From assembly GCF_015155755.1 (NCBI RefSeq), contig NZ_VWPI01000007.1, positions 1-64,000 of the forward strand: 64,000 nt of DNA, read 5' to 3'. The translations under genes were made by a program, and so were the position numbers. Positions 29,801-36,228 of the stretch are shown here, one piece after another. The first letter of the stretch is position 1; each line of letters starts with the position of its first letter. The notes under the pieces were generated by a model that searched no databases, was not told the origin of the DNA, and saw nothing but the letters and a program-made list of their open reading frames with translations. The stretch comes from Komagataeibacter sp. FXV3 (GTDB lineage: Bacteria; Pseudomonadota; Alphaproteobacteria; Acetobacterales; Acetobacteraceae).

Positions 29801-29825
29801 CAGCCGTGATCTGGTCAATCACTGA
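17817..29825 (+). CDS. Giant DUF4347 repeat surface protein (adhesin-like)
   Basis: This is a 4002-residue protein. The N-terminus has no Sec signal but carries LEQRYLFDG (residues 5-13), close to the LEPR-type motif found at the start of other giant repeat proteins. DUF4347 follows at about 75-235 (DIVFVDSRVSDW, SFLTYGQAGQIELG, ILFWGCDVGQG). Residues about 430-1880 hold many DUF11/Ig-like units (for example VENTGSAGMYDLTVSGTLP). An SdrD-B-like unit is at about 1883-1990 (GQIWQALGNTPGIYDSAIDT). From about 2340 come at least eight units with a G-x-W-x-YS-x-DGG-x-TW signature, six of them in two nearly identical 551-residue blocks. Near the end is a cadherin-like domain (about 3840-3925), then a basic tail. 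I see no RTX GGxGxD repeats, LPxTG or autotransporter barrel. It is probably surface-exposed and exported by the divergent operon. Confidence 0.88.
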   Translation: MRLILEQRYLFDGSVAHVSHHHGADRYHHENQGENAHDAPVVDESVGSLPDLPATTGTGRSVHERDGSKKDNFTDIVFVDSRVSDWRELTATLGDNVGVVVVDNTRNGMSVVSRVLSHQQNLSSVSFLTYGQAGQIELGSTTINAATLMADITQVAQWGDALGTKGQILFWGCDVGQGAAGQALVEDLHTLTGAGVAASTDATGLGALGGDWTLERTAGLDGNAVDTPFSATAEAGYDSVLDSPTATVTIANAGDTSNLLGNAFSQTITFANNAQNGVGYAPFVEIFAPTNTAQQDTPLTSVTYLGQSLSTKAVTLVDVDGKIGAYNPYSSGTDGKPQFVTAPAGFKAGDTMYVVSLPFGSYTPNQPTLTLTANFANHTVESVDAPTGAGAPITIAAAGGYQYGADALNNPGTDPTIQGAAVTNTIDQNIVQVTAGIITSPRGEDEVPTGPDYPATYQVTVTPAEVTQANAIKDMTLNVTLPDSVNYNNSPITLTGADGSTISGTATYVPPADGSKEGGSVKVTLDSVAYSESAPYKIDIPVYVGQTDAAGNSILNSSGGTTSLTTISGATISYTGNWTPPVSDGQTATPVALDETVDTSPTTFQAKAFAVQETDTITNADGSAASLPAGQVMPGDTITHDIHIENSDYYSSTGMVVTTTLSDGQALQPGTNPTFTYTDATGTSHTVQLGSDYWSATPGDNGQTVVKMNIAQYLADNNLPAMGAGKQGTISYASTVSDNYSATNTPVTEGDTIGSQVSVSALATGPDGTISQVQDDSGSTLSVPEGSTGLKIVAINGVAVEGTDTPVIHAGDKVTYEATYTLQTGTYTDLNLSSYLPLPLYDTSNPTGNGDSAFTAAPSTDLTQQAAGTYSVVSVPNGVDPKQVTVSTQSATNSISFDMGNSDTLATSDAGKQVAMLFTLKATSSPFADGLSLTSQEQSTLTNGQNAQTAQSTLQSITVAEPAAEIKTGVVSVMNGTSADKSVTYAPQTTGEGTDTDPTTTFNAAGSDGGAYTSVPANGVSGLGAVNDLNATGAEGGDTVRIASTVENTGSAGMYDLTVSGTLPAGFSTADVRNFQITRPDGTIVYSSAADASTAASSYFTTGGLSIPATSATAAVLAQGQDLTITYDLALPTGQNLGDTLVANATVVNFGNSPSAVGQGDGFVTNGVPLGGQASDLTDPASVTLQTPTISKTISASNLPANDGVDAATSSGTIVSGETRTTTITVNVPEGTLTNGNGDVTVVETLPAGMDYAGGFVATLTGASASSVDASGNLPAPTPVRNADGTTTLTFDLGKTVTNSSSTPGTITLAYNGYYGENNAPADAATITSSAVLNYSVHDDTATVAEQAGPADVTVTERKPSLTETITDDTKGQALYSGQQVTYTLKLSNNGHVTAYDIDHAITLPSDLTGVTITGGGQTITVAAGQTSVALSTLASLAPTDAPVTYTITGTVASDLPAGTKLAVTDDYTWHSAPKSNEFMPPSGSPSGSGDAPVTPQDVPEAFNHTVGDAPAVGNFTSVLDIVGENNGTTSGISPTTPVTAADTVPGDRVTLQGEVSIPEGQNQDVTLTLKVPDNVQLDPTSLRLLLASPNGEITSSGIGSATQFTEGTTPALTVQGGGNTFTLTDAAEAALNGTGASITGVTTDSSGQTVLTINLGTVTNNDQSSVPNYAIIQVAGTVLNTTANQDGKTLPFSESLTASTSPTPASPISTPASTVSETVREPDVKLDKAVTAIDYTNDTVTFTDTLTNNGDAAAYDVALNDPLVAGQESVDGAVAASGAGTVDTTINASGNVAVADANGVTTNGLTLAAHASETVTYTVKLSDLTKGLAQTTTSVTWESLAGATPATSGGTAQSRDGSAGQEGTAGTNSADTYERSVTMGLGTLSGQIWQALGNTPGIYDSAIDTPLGGVGVTVAARGSDGTYATGLVQTGIQTDANGNYAALVPIYGTPTSSIAEITVPTKGGADGLPASETEVYNHDGAATSAITAVSPDADSANGMGATHADLAYELPDTAPTITGWQDITPHVTTAGAATAIGDGAVTVDDHELDTLTTKESGTYTYAGTMLTVQRYVDGKAAASATDSFGALAGSGVTMVGGQVSVNGTAIGTYTDKGGVLQFTFNASATKAGIATLAQDLTYTYTPTATDPATQLDVTLGATFSDGNTSLAGQQVTTGAQGTGGVQTSAPMFTHVSVGGTTFATTFAEPNDTPAAASATALGSYVSVEDASGTGTESIQKVTVQIGSATAQDVLAATTAGGITASMDSATGTLTLTAGTATTLKNWQSTLASLKYYDSSDTPIEGTRNVSISVYENGANTPIVTNGTIAVTAANDSPVLDPSAPVSLNDAQEDSLPPQGAVGTAVSQLAGYAGATGGAGNVTDPDGAGLTGQSVAGATSLPGIAITSADTTHGIWWYTTDNGKTWTEFAGSGAGSAVGGGNALHLIDNGQTRVYFQSTDPNWNGKVNDALTFRAWDQFDGAANGSISALPTTAGLGTGVNTPGSAYSSAADSVALMDDNVNDAPNVVADNSDPTATPVMGNQAASWKVTEDTPKAESVQELFGSYFSDRTDQQQSTANPDGSTANTMAGVAVVGYTPSAAGTWSYSTDGGGTWTPLPASVSTTNALVLSKDAQLQFTPAANYNGQPVSGDDLKVVLIDSSDAASGSPALVGANGQALTTADDTPLTGAALDSGTMAVAGADVSTRGGQTALSVGTVDLSTAVTPVNDPPTMAAGPYVLPDVTSNGADGANTGATIAGLYPDSTVQDGTDARQGAADPTGSTADHLAGVAITGNTANPATEGTWQYSTDGGRTWTDVPANVSGSDAVVLGDQARVRFDPMPNFTGTPGGLTTQVVETSADVPLTGTSNGVATSVTGQALAGTATALTGVDITQMQHDHPNGSVSTNSQPLDVTVNPDVHTAVTIPPGQEDQPGPKETVSQLFTTTDPNGVGGVAITGNATPASEGTWMYSVPGGTAQALPTGLSATNAVVLPGDAQVWFQPAPNFNGDPSNISFTATVVDNTAAPAFTGADGRAVAGNAITGVATGVDVSNTGGGTALDGVPVQVSTSVTPVNDAPDVVADNSDPNAPPVMGNQPASWKVTEDTPKAESVQELFGSYFSDRTDQQQSTANPDGSTANTMAGVAVVGYTPSAAGTWSYSTDGGGTWTPLPASVSTTNALVLSKDAQLQFTPAANYNGQPVSGDDLRVVLIDSSDAASGSPALVGANGQALTTADDTPLTGAALDSGTMAVAGADVSTRGGQTALSVGTVDLSTAVTPVNDPPTMAAGPYVLPDVTSNGADGANTGATIAGLYPDSTVQDGTDARQGAADPTGSTADHLAGVAITGNTANPATEGTWQYSTDGGKTWTDVPANVSGSDAVVLGDQARVRFDPVPNFTGTPGGLTTQVVETSADVPLTGTSNGVATSVTGQALAGTATALTGVDITQMQHDHPNGSVSTNSQPLDVTVNPDVHTAVTIPPGQEDQPGPKETVSQLFTTTDPNGVGGVAITGNATPASEGTWMYSVPGGTAQALPTGLSATNAVVLPGDAQVWFQPAPNFNGDPSNISFTATVVDNTAAPAFTGADGRAVAGNAITGVATGVDVSNTGGGTALDGVPVQVGTSVTPVNDAPVATGSATLPSADANNQQVRGDRISSLFGPTFSDQADQQRSASNPDGSVPDHLQGIAIVGNTANPATQGTWQYSTNGGRTWHNVSISVSATAALVLPANAELHFAPVTGFTGTPGGLSAALVETNSTLATGTAAQVADVSALMADETSHVSQTTVALNTNVTQQEGNPALSGSTLNNDLSSSDLLKTSVEDGFENEFQRGFGVAHQTWIRGTSLYRFVTTNQQYDVDVPAGAFNSSDGTDLNLTITARQAGGAPLPDWVSFDADRRCFSMIAPDDATGSIDLTLIGRDEYGHEAEVDVHVVIGNEHPAWEMADDPSIPQAVDRAMHVVEQDMNWLAFNPDFHRGGHHVAEPAPGKKGLRAQMRQIGQRAAHARSRDLVNH
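25368..27020 (+). repeat. 1653-bp intragenic tandem repeat, copy 1
   Basis: This is the first of two adjacent copies with a period of exactly 1653 bp (551 codons, residues about 2518-3068). It contains three related subunits of about 180 residues, each with a version of the G-x-W-x-YS-x-DGG-x-TW motif. By eye it differs from copy 2 at only about eight or nine amino acids, including a PTATP/PNAPP cluster near the start and single changes Lys/Arg, Arg/Lys, Met/Val and Ser/Gly. Confidence 0.9.
27021..28673 (+). repeat. 1653-bp intragenic tandem repeat, copy 2
   Basis: This is the second copy of the 551-codon block (residues about 3069-3619), joined directly to the first. Both copies begin at the shared AATGACGCGCC, which occurs a third time at 28674 where the final single unit starts. 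The near-identity at the DNA level suggests recent duplication or gene conversion. Confidence 0.9.
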
Positions 29826-29968
29826 TTGCCAGGTTGCGCGCATGGTTGGCAACGGAGCGCCAGATACGAACGGGTTTTGTTGGAAAGAAGGATATCGATA
29901 CTGTTGCACTGAATAGTCCCTAGATTTCTGGACGCCCGAACTCCTAAAAATGAGGACAGGAGGCGTTG

Positions 29969-30115
29969 ATGGGGAAGCCCAATTTCAGTGATGGGTTCAA
30001 GCGTGATGCGGTGGCGCAGATTACCGAATGGGGATATGCGCTAGCGGAAGTTTCGCAGCGGCTCCCGGGTAGCACACATTGCCTGTATGCGTGGACGCGG
30101 CAACTTGCGAAGGTG
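29969..30115 (+). pseudogene. IS3-family OrfA fragment
   Basis: After a strong ribosome site (AGGAGG), the frame reads MGKPNFSDGFKRDAVAQITE, then AEVSQRL and CLYAWTRQL. This is the helix-turn-helix start of an IS3-family OrfA. Homology stops after about 48 residues, where minus-strand sequence from another IS piece begins. The short stretch just upstream (TGGACGCCCGAACTCCT, about 29929-29945) resembles the usual leader of such elements. The remnant cannot be functional. Confidence 0.75.
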
Positions 30116-30416
30116 GTGCGGCGATACCCGCAAGTTATCGTATTGAGCAGGAGGGTGGCCGAACCGCCGGTTTTGTGCAGCCAACGCATTCAACCAGATG
30201 CGTGCATCAGCGTCTTCGAGCCGTCGCGACACAAAGCGTCAAGGCTTTGGGGGACCCATGTAGGTCAAGTGGCAGACGCGCTGCTGTGAATAATCCCGTT
30301 CGGTCATCGCCCAGGTCACGGCCTCCTGCCGCAGGCCACGTGTCACGAGCTTTTTTTACCGGCAGCCCCTTCAATGCCGGGATGTCTCCATGATGCTTTT
30401 CGCCTGAAGTTACCAT
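30105..30416 (-). pseudogene. IS3-family OrfB N-terminal fragment, frameshifted
   Basis: Read on the minus strand, pieces in different frames give RQEAVTWAMTERDYSQQRVC and then DADARIWLNALAAQNRRFG. These match the start of the IS3 OrfB, where DDADAR, LKALA and RRFGYRRLH are usual. At least one frameshift separates them. The fragment faces the OrfA fragment head to head near 30110, so two IS pieces have been joined by deletion or rearrangement. Confidence 0.6.
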
Positions 30417-31008
30417 GTCCGTTTGATGCTTTCGCAGGGATTTGGTGATCTTGGCCAGCGTAAATCGTGCTTTTTTTATGGTCCGTCTCCAGTGGACAGA
30501 TCAAACTTTAAATCGAGGGCATTTCAGGAAGTTAAGGTCAAGCACGTCAAGGGGGGACTGCGCGAGACGGATTTTAATAGACGGTTATCTGCCCCCATGG
30601 GCTGTTACTCAGACTATACCACCATATCTACACCGTTCCCTGGAACCAGGGAAAAATCACACATTACACGTATCTAGACGATAATGATAAATAAACTTGT
30701 TTATTTTTCTAATATATTAAATTATAATTGTAATTAATTCGATATACTTAAGTTATTTTCTGGTTTCTCGCAATAAATATACGTCGGTTAAAGACAGATT
30801 TCCTTATCCTGCGATATGTGGATCCAAAGTATATTTTGGACATAACTTTTCAGTAAAATCAATATATTGCATAAAATATGAAATTTATATGAACACATAT
30901 TATATTGCTGTAATTCGTGATATATTATTCTTAGTAATATGAATGTTGGAAAACTTTCTGGTATCGCGCAAACGTAGGACGTCATCTTGATTAGAATGAC
31001 TTATCTTC
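30417..31008. other. AT-rich spacer upstream of the FecI gene
   Basis: This contains no recognisable gene. From 30680 on it is strongly AT-rich and probably carries the sigma-factor promoter. The stretch GATAATGATAAATAAAC (30680-30696) resembles half of a Fur box but lies about 310 bp before the gene, so I treat it as weak. Confidence 0.45.
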
Positions 31009-31491
31009 ATGGCTGAATGGGTAAAGCGTCAGTCCCGATGGTTTTCGCTATCATCCAAAATCCGGCAGCGGACAGGTTCTGAGGATTCCGATGATCTGTT
31101 ACAAACTGTCCTTCTGCGTCTGCTTGAACGGGGGGTGACACATATCCAGCATGCCGAATCCTATATTCTGAAATCTGCCCACAACGCTGCTCGTGACGAA
31201 AACCGGCGAACACGCTGTCTGCCCTGTAGCCCGTTGCCGGATGAAGGATGGGACAATATTGAGTGCCCAAATCCCTCTCCTGATGAGGTATTCCTGTCGC
31301 GTGAGCAGCTTGTGATATTACAGGACGCGATACAGGATCTTGATCCGTCTACGCGCGAGATTTTTCTGCTTCATCGGATCCAGGAACTATCCTATAGCGA
31401 GATTTCGCAAAAATTGGGGTATAGCGTCAGTAAAGTGGAAAAGCATATCAGTAAGGCGCTTGCGTTCCTGACAAGTCGCCTGTTGGACTAA
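31009..31491 (+). CDS. FecI-like ECF sigma factor
   Basis: This is a 160-residue extracytoplasmic-function sigma-70 factor. Region 2 lies at about residues 10-65 (SEDSDDLLQTVLLRLLE, then AESYILKSAHNAARDENRR). Region 4 is at about 100-155 (DAIQDLDPSTREIFLLHRIQELSYSEISQKLGYS, then KVEKHISKALAFL). That the next genes are a FecR anti-sigma factor and a TonB receptor with an STN domain identifies it as the FecI type, activated by a cell-surface signal. It should direct RNA polymerase to the receptor gene and probably the genes after it. The FecR start follows by 5 bp. Confidence 0.88.
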   Translation: MAEWVKRQSRWFSLSSKIRQRTGSEDSDDLLQTVLLRLLERGVTHIQHAESYILKSAHNAARDENRRTRCLPCSPLPDEGWDNIECPNPSPDEVFLSREQLVILQDAIQDLDPSTREIFLLHRIQELSYSEISQKLGYSVSKVEKHISKALAFLTSRLLD

Positions 31492-31496
31492 CTTCA

Positions 31497-32402
31497 ATGA
31501 TATCAGTTTTGCATGAAACTGCAGCGCGCTGGGTCGCGCGGCTGCAGGCGGATGATTGTTCCGTTCAGGACCGGACTGCCTGTCAGGCGTGGCTGGACGA
31601 GCATCCTTCTCACAAACAGGCTTTTTATCTGGTGCAGGCCGTATGGAAGCATAGTAGCGTTGTACCTGCATCTCCTGTCATGGCGTCTCCCATAGCGCAT
31701 CGTCGCATGACACGACGTGGGTTGGTTGCCGGTCTTGCAGCAGGTATCGGTGTACTGGCGCTAGCGCCACGGAAGACCGAAGCATCGGTTGTCAGCACGT
31801 CGATCGGTCAAAAAATCAACCTGTCTGTCCGAAAAGGCGTTGACCTGCTGATAGATAGTGACAGTTCGGTTGGGCTGGCGCCGCGCAATACCTGTATTGA
31901 CCTTTATTATGGCCAGATCGAAATAAAAATGGCGCAGCAGGCAGCCGCCTTTGCGACAGAGATGGGCACGTGTCATCTGCTATCTCAGGAAGGGCATTTC
32001 AATGTCCGTCACATGGAGGACAGCCGCACGATTACCGTTCTGGATGGGGTCGCCACGTTACATACTGGTCCTCAACATCCGGCTTATCGTCTTGCCGCAG
32101 GACAGCGTGCCACAATTACGCCGGGCGATGCTGTCGTGATTGATACGCCCCGGCTTGATGATATCATGGCGTGGCGTACGGGACGGCTTTCATTTCGGGA
32201 TACGCCGCTCTCCACTGTCGTGGCTGAAATGAACCGCTATTCCACTCAAAAAATTATCCTTAACGGTAATAGTACGGGAGACCTGCGCGTAAGCGGATAT
32301 TACCATTTTGGGAATAATGAAAATTTTTCCCGTGTTCTTGAGAAAATACTACCGGTTCACGCCGTGATTGGTCCGTCCATAACTATTATGAAGGTTTCAT
32401 GA
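31497..32402 (+). CDS. FecR-family anti-sigma/transmembrane regulator
   Basis: This 301-residue protein has an N-terminal DUF4880-like cytoplasmic part (AARWVARLQADDCSVQDRTA, CQAWLDEHPSHKQAF) that should hold the sigma factor. A membrane helix follows at about 77-92 (GLVAGLAAGIGVLALAP). The periplasmic FecR domain spans about 100-210 (CHLLSQEGHFNVRHME, VLDGVATLHTG), and the C-terminal secretin/TonB-like segment about 225-300 (MAWRTGRLSFRDTPLSTVVAEMNRYS). That end normally touches the STN domain of the receptor. Gene order and spacing match fec-type signalling operons. Confidence 0.9.
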   Translation: MISVLHETAARWVARLQADDCSVQDRTACQAWLDEHPSHKQAFYLVQAVWKHSSVVPASPVMASPIAHRRMTRRGLVAGLAAGIGVLALAPRKTEASVVSTSIGQKINLSVRKGVDLLIDSDSSVGLAPRNTCIDLYYGQIEIKMAQQAAAFATEMGTCHLLSQEGHFNVRHMEDSRTITVLDGVATLHTGPQHPAYRLAAGQRATITPGDAVVIDTPRLDDIMAWRTGRLSFRDTPLSTVVAEMNRYSTQKIILNGNSTGDLRVSGYYHFGNNENFSRVLEKILPVHAVIGPSITIMKVS

Positions 32403-32495
32403 CATCATCACTGCATGGATGAGGGGGCATCCGTTTCATTCGTCTTATGGGTAGGTCGCACAATTGGAACCACATCTGCTGGGGATCCCTACCTT

Positions 32496-35045
32496 ATGTC
32501 TCGCTTCATGCCATGTTTCCGTCATTCCTTATTTGCCGCTACCGGTAGTATCGGACTTACCGCCCTGTCCTCCAGCGTCTTTGCAACTCCTTTGCTATCC
32601 GTACACCTGCCTGCACAAAGGCTGGCACTTTCGCTAACGGAGTTATCGCGCCAGAGCCAGCGCGACATCCTGTTTTCTGTAGCTGATATTGGCGATCGAA
32701 TGGCACTCCCAGTTGACGGTTCCATGACATTTGACGATGCCCTGGGGCGCCTGACACAGGGTTCAAACCTGCAGATCATACGTCAGCCCGATGGAACGGT
32801 TCTGATTACGCCTCAGGCAACGGTGCGGGACAACAAACATGCTGCCCGACATACGCCTGTCAGTTCGCCTGGCGCTGCGCCGCAGGAAAACTTGATCGTG
32901 CTGGGAACAGGACAGTCACGACAGGTCCAGACACTTTCCAGCGCTGAACTTCACAAGACAGCGCCGGGTACATCGCCACTGGCAACCCTTTCGGAGCTAC
33001 CGGGGGTTAACTTCCAATCGTCCGATCCATTGGGTGCTTATGAATGGGCACAGCAGATAACGGTACGTGGTTTTTTTACTGACCAGCTTGGCTACACCAT
33101 GGATGGTGTCCCGTTGGGCAACATGGATTACCGCAATAACAACGGATTGGCGATTGGACGGGCCCTGGAAAATGAAAATAACGGTCCCGTTACGCTAGCG
33201 CAGGGTACCGGGGGATTAGGCACGGCCTCCACCAGCAACCTTGGTGGGACAATCCAGTTTACTTCAGTCAATCCCACTGATCGGTTCGGGATAGATGTGA
33301 GCGGTTCGATTGGCAGCGCCACCACGTCGCGCGGATTTATCAAGGTCAATAGCGGCCTGCTGCCGGGAGGCGGCAAGTTCTACGTCAGCTATGATTATCA
33401 GTTCGCGGACAAGTGGAAGGGATGGGGACAGCAGCGCCAGCAGCAGCTGAATTTCAAATATGTTCAACCTCTGGGCGAACATGTCAAAGCCACGACTTTT
33501 CTGGATTTTGATGACCGGAGGGAAGATGATTATCTCGACGTATCGCTGAATCTTATTAACCGTCTCGGTTATAATCAGGACGATATAAGCAATAATTACA
33601 AACTGGCGGAACAGATTGCCCGCGCATCACAGAACGGGCAGACGCTTCCTGCCCCGTATCGCACGGCAGACGATACCTATTATCGAGGCGGCGCGGTCCG
33701 ACAGGATGTGTTGGGATATGAGAAATTTCAGTACGATATTATTCCCCACCTGTCTGGTTCCACCACTATTTATGGTCATTATGACCGGGGACCGGGAACG
33801 TGGGCTGATCCTTATGATCCGACGCCTTCGGCTCTGGGTGGATCACCCCTGTCTGTATCGACGACCGAATATGACATGCACCGTGAGGGCGTGATCTCTA
33901 ATCTTATGTATCGTATTGCCCATCATAAGATCGAAACCGGTTTCTGGTTTGAAAATAATCTTTTCGAGCAGGCAGCCAAGCTCTATCCATTGCAGGCCGG
34001 TGTGGCACCTACCAGTTTTGAGAAGTTCTATTCCAATCCATTCGACGTGCAGTGGCAATATGCGTTTCGCACCCATGTATATCAGTTTCATCTGGAAGAT
34101 ACATGGGCCATTACCCCGCACCTGCGCCTGAATGCAGGGTTCAAGTCCCTTGTTTCAAACAGTTCTGTCGAGACAATCCAGAGTTACAATCCCATCAATG
34201 CATCCATCTCGGCTGCAGATGGCTTCCTGCCGCAGGCGGGACTACTTTATACCATTGATCGACATAATGAGGTTTTTGGGGATTTTGCGCAAAATATGGC
34301 CGCCTACAAGGCATCCGCCGCAACGGGGCCGTTCTCCACTACGCAGGCAGGGTTTGCATATATCCACAACAATCTTCGTCCCGAAAAGACCACCACCGGA
34401 GAAATAGGGTACCGTTTCCATAATGCAAACCTGCAGGCATCGCTTACGGGGTATTATGTTGATTTTACCAATCGCCTGCTGACATCCTCGGTCAGTATTG
34501 ACCTGGTGGGAAACCAGAACATTCTGGAAAACGTGGGTAGCGTGACATCACGTGGCGTGGAAGCCGCGATCAACTGGAAGTTCTACCGCAACTGGTCGTT
34601 CTACGGGACATGGTCTTATAACGACGCGCATTATAATGACAATGTTGGCGTTCCCGGTAGCAGCACGATCCTTCCCATTGCAGGAAAGCAGGTGGTCGCC
34701 ACACCACGAAATATCGGCAACTTCAAGATTTCTTACGATGATGGCAGCATATGGGGACAGTTTGGCGGACAATATATGAGCCGACGGTTTTATACATATC
34801 TTAATAATTCACCCATTCCTGGCCGAATCATTTTTAACCTTTCTGGCGGTTACCGTTTCCATGGACGAGGCTGGAAAAATGGTCTTGAAATGCAGCTAAA
34901 CCTCGTCAACCTGTTCGACAAGCAGTATATATCAAGTATCGGTACAAACGGATTTGAAAACTCAGACCCGGATGGCAGCTTCCAGACATTGCAGGTAGGG
35001 GCACCACGACAGGTATTTTTTACCGTCCGGAAGCATTTTTTCTGA
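32496..35045 (+). CDS. TonB-dependent receptor with STN signalling domain (FecA type)
   Basis: This is 849 residues from ATG 32496. The frame opens at 32415, but the later start puts the signal peptide (SIGLTALSSSVFA) at the N-terminus. The STN domain, which talks to FecR, spans about residues 40-105 (LSLTELSRQSQRDILFSVAD, DALGRLTQGSNLQII). The plug follows (about 140-270, ATLSELPGVNF, TVRGFFTDQLGYTMDGVPLG), then a 22-stranded barrel ending in an aromatic residue (FFTVRKHFF). The substrate is not given by the sequence. The phosphatase genes downstream make a phosphorylated compound as plausible as a siderophore. Confidence 0.88.
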   Translation: MSRFMPCFRHSLFAATGSIGLTALSSSVFATPLLSVHLPAQRLALSLTELSRQSQRDILFSVADIGDRMALPVDGSMTFDDALGRLTQGSNLQIIRQPDGTVLITPQATVRDNKHAARHTPVSSPGAAPQENLIVLGTGQSRQVQTLSSAELHKTAPGTSPLATLSELPGVNFQSSDPLGAYEWAQQITVRGFFTDQLGYTMDGVPLGNMDYRNNNGLAIGRALENENNGPVTLAQGTGGLGTASTSNLGGTIQFTSVNPTDRFGIDVSGSIGSATTSRGFIKVNSGLLPGGGKFYVSYDYQFADKWKGWGQQRQQQLNFKYVQPLGEHVKATTFLDFDDRREDDYLDVSLNLINRLGYNQDDISNNYKLAEQIARASQNGQTLPAPYRTADDTYYRGGAVRQDVLGYEKFQYDIIPHLSGSTTIYGHYDRGPGTWADPYDPTPSALGGSPLSVSTTEYDMHREGVISNLMYRIAHHKIETGFWFENNLFEQAAKLYPLQAGVAPTSFEKFYSNPFDVQWQYAFRTHVYQFHLEDTWAITPHLRLNAGFKSLVSNSSVETIQSYNPINASISAADGFLPQAGLLYTIDRHNEVFGDFAQNMAAYKASAATGPFSTTQAGFAYIHNNLRPEKTTTGEIGYRFHNANLQASLTGYYVDFTNRLLTSSVSIDLVGNQNILENVGSVTSRGVEAAINWKFYRNWSFYGTWSYNDAHYNDNVGVPGSSTILPIAGKQVVATPRNIGNFKISYDDGSIWGQFGGQYMSRRFYTYLNNSPIPGRIIFNLSGGYRFHGRGWKNGLEMQLNLVNLFDKQYISSIGTNGFENSDPDGSFQTLQVGAPRQVFFTVRKHFF

Positions 35046-35085
35046 TTTTGTTTTCTGTGCATACTGAAATGACAAGGCCTAGAAT

Positions 35086-36021
35086 ATGACACTACTTTCT
35101 CGTCGTAAAATTCTGTCGGGTGGCGCCGGGATCGTGGCGGCTTCGTGGGTTGACAGCACGATGGCACGACCCGCCGCGGCTGCCGTGCCGGAATCGTTTT
35201 CTTTTCTGTTCATCACGGATACACACCTCCAGCCTGAACTGGATGCACAGAAAGGATGCCGGATGTGCTTTCGCGCAGCGGCAAGGGAAAAGGCTGATTT
35301 CGTGCTGCAGGGCGGCGATCATGTTTTTGACGCCATGGATGTATCTCTTGAGCGGGCAAACAGAATTCTTGATCTGTATGAAATGACCGAGCAGGAGATT
35401 GGCAAGAAAATATATCACACGGTCGGGAATCATGACTGCTTTGGCGTATATGCCAGTAGTGGTGCATCCGTGAATGATCCCGAATTTGGCAAGAACTACT
35501 TCCGTCGCGCTTTTGGAGAAACCTATTATGCCTTTGTGCATAAGGGAGTTCATTTCATCGTTCTGGATTCAGTCAATATAACGCCAGACCGGGATTATGA
35601 AGGACGGATTGATGCGCAGCAGGTCGCATGGCTGAAAAATTACCTTTCCGTATTGCCTGCGGGCACACCATTGATTATTTCCACGCATATTCCGCTGGTT
35701 ACCGCATTTTATACATATGCGGACGAAAGTCCGTCGGCATTCAAGCATCAGGCGATGAGTACGGTAAATACCCGTGAGATTATTGACCTGCTACATCCTC
35801 ATAATGTCCTGGCTGTATTTCAGGGACATACACACGTTCTTGAACGGGTCATTTCCCATGATATTCCCTTTATTACAGGAGGGGCCGTAAGTGGAAACTG
35901 GTGGCAGGGCACCCATCTTGGTACGCCAGAAGGCTACATGGTCGTGCATGTTGACAGCACGGGCGTGCGGACCGATTATAAAACTTACGGCTTCAAAAGT
36001 ACAGATCCAAAGAATACATAA
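35086..36021 (+). CDS. Tat-exported calcineurin-like metallophosphoesterase
   Basis: This 311-residue enzyme starts with a twin-arginine signal (SRRKILSGGAGIVAA), so it is exported folded. All metal-binding motifs of the family are present in order: D-x-H (FITDTHL), GGDHVFD, VGNHDC, a histidine in ISTHIP, and GHTH (FQGHTHVLERV). It should hydrolyse phosphomonoesters or diesters in the periplasm using two metal ions. It begins 40 bp after the receptor gene and is likely co-transcribed. Whether its substrate enters through that receptor is inference. Confidence 0.88.
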   Translation: MTLLSRRKILSGGAGIVAASWVDSTMARPAAAAVPESFSFLFITDTHLQPELDAQKGCRMCFRAAAREKADFVLQGGDHVFDAMDVSLERANRILDLYEMTEQEIGKKIYHTVGNHDCFGVYASSGASVNDPEFGKNYFRRAFGETYYAFVHKGVHFIVLDSVNITPDRDYEGRIDAQQVAWLKNYLSVLPAGTPLIISTHIPLVTAFYTYADESPSAFKHQAMSTVNTREIIDLLHPHNVLAVFQGHTHVLERVISHDIPFITGGAVSGNWWQGTHLGTPEGYMVVHVDSTGVRTDYKTYGFKSTDPKNT

Positions 36022-36228
36022 TATTTTTTCATCCCGACGAAAGTCGGCTACGGATGTTTTTCGGGTGAATGACATCGGTGTGGCCATGAAAATATATGAA
36101 ACGCCGCGGCAAAATCACCAGCGTGTATTGGGGTCTGACTATATCGTGCCTTGCCGCGGTATCGTAACATTGGTCTGGTTCAGGGCCGGAGGCCCCTTGT
36201 GAGCTGGCAATGGAGGGCATGGCGTGTG

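Noticed and set aside
17817-29825. RTX toxin or type I cargo with C-terminal signal
   Set aside because: No GGxGxDxLx repeats and no typical hemolysin C-terminal signal can be seen. The C-terminus is basic with His- and Arg-rich stretches.
30423-30677. 84-codon plus-strand frame after the IS3 fragments
   Set aside because: It has no recognisable similarity or ribosome site and lies in decayed IS sequence.
30680-30698. Second Fur box before the FecI gene
   Set aside because: Only half of the consensus fits and it is about 310 bp upstream of the gene, so it is kept as a weak note in the spacer entry.
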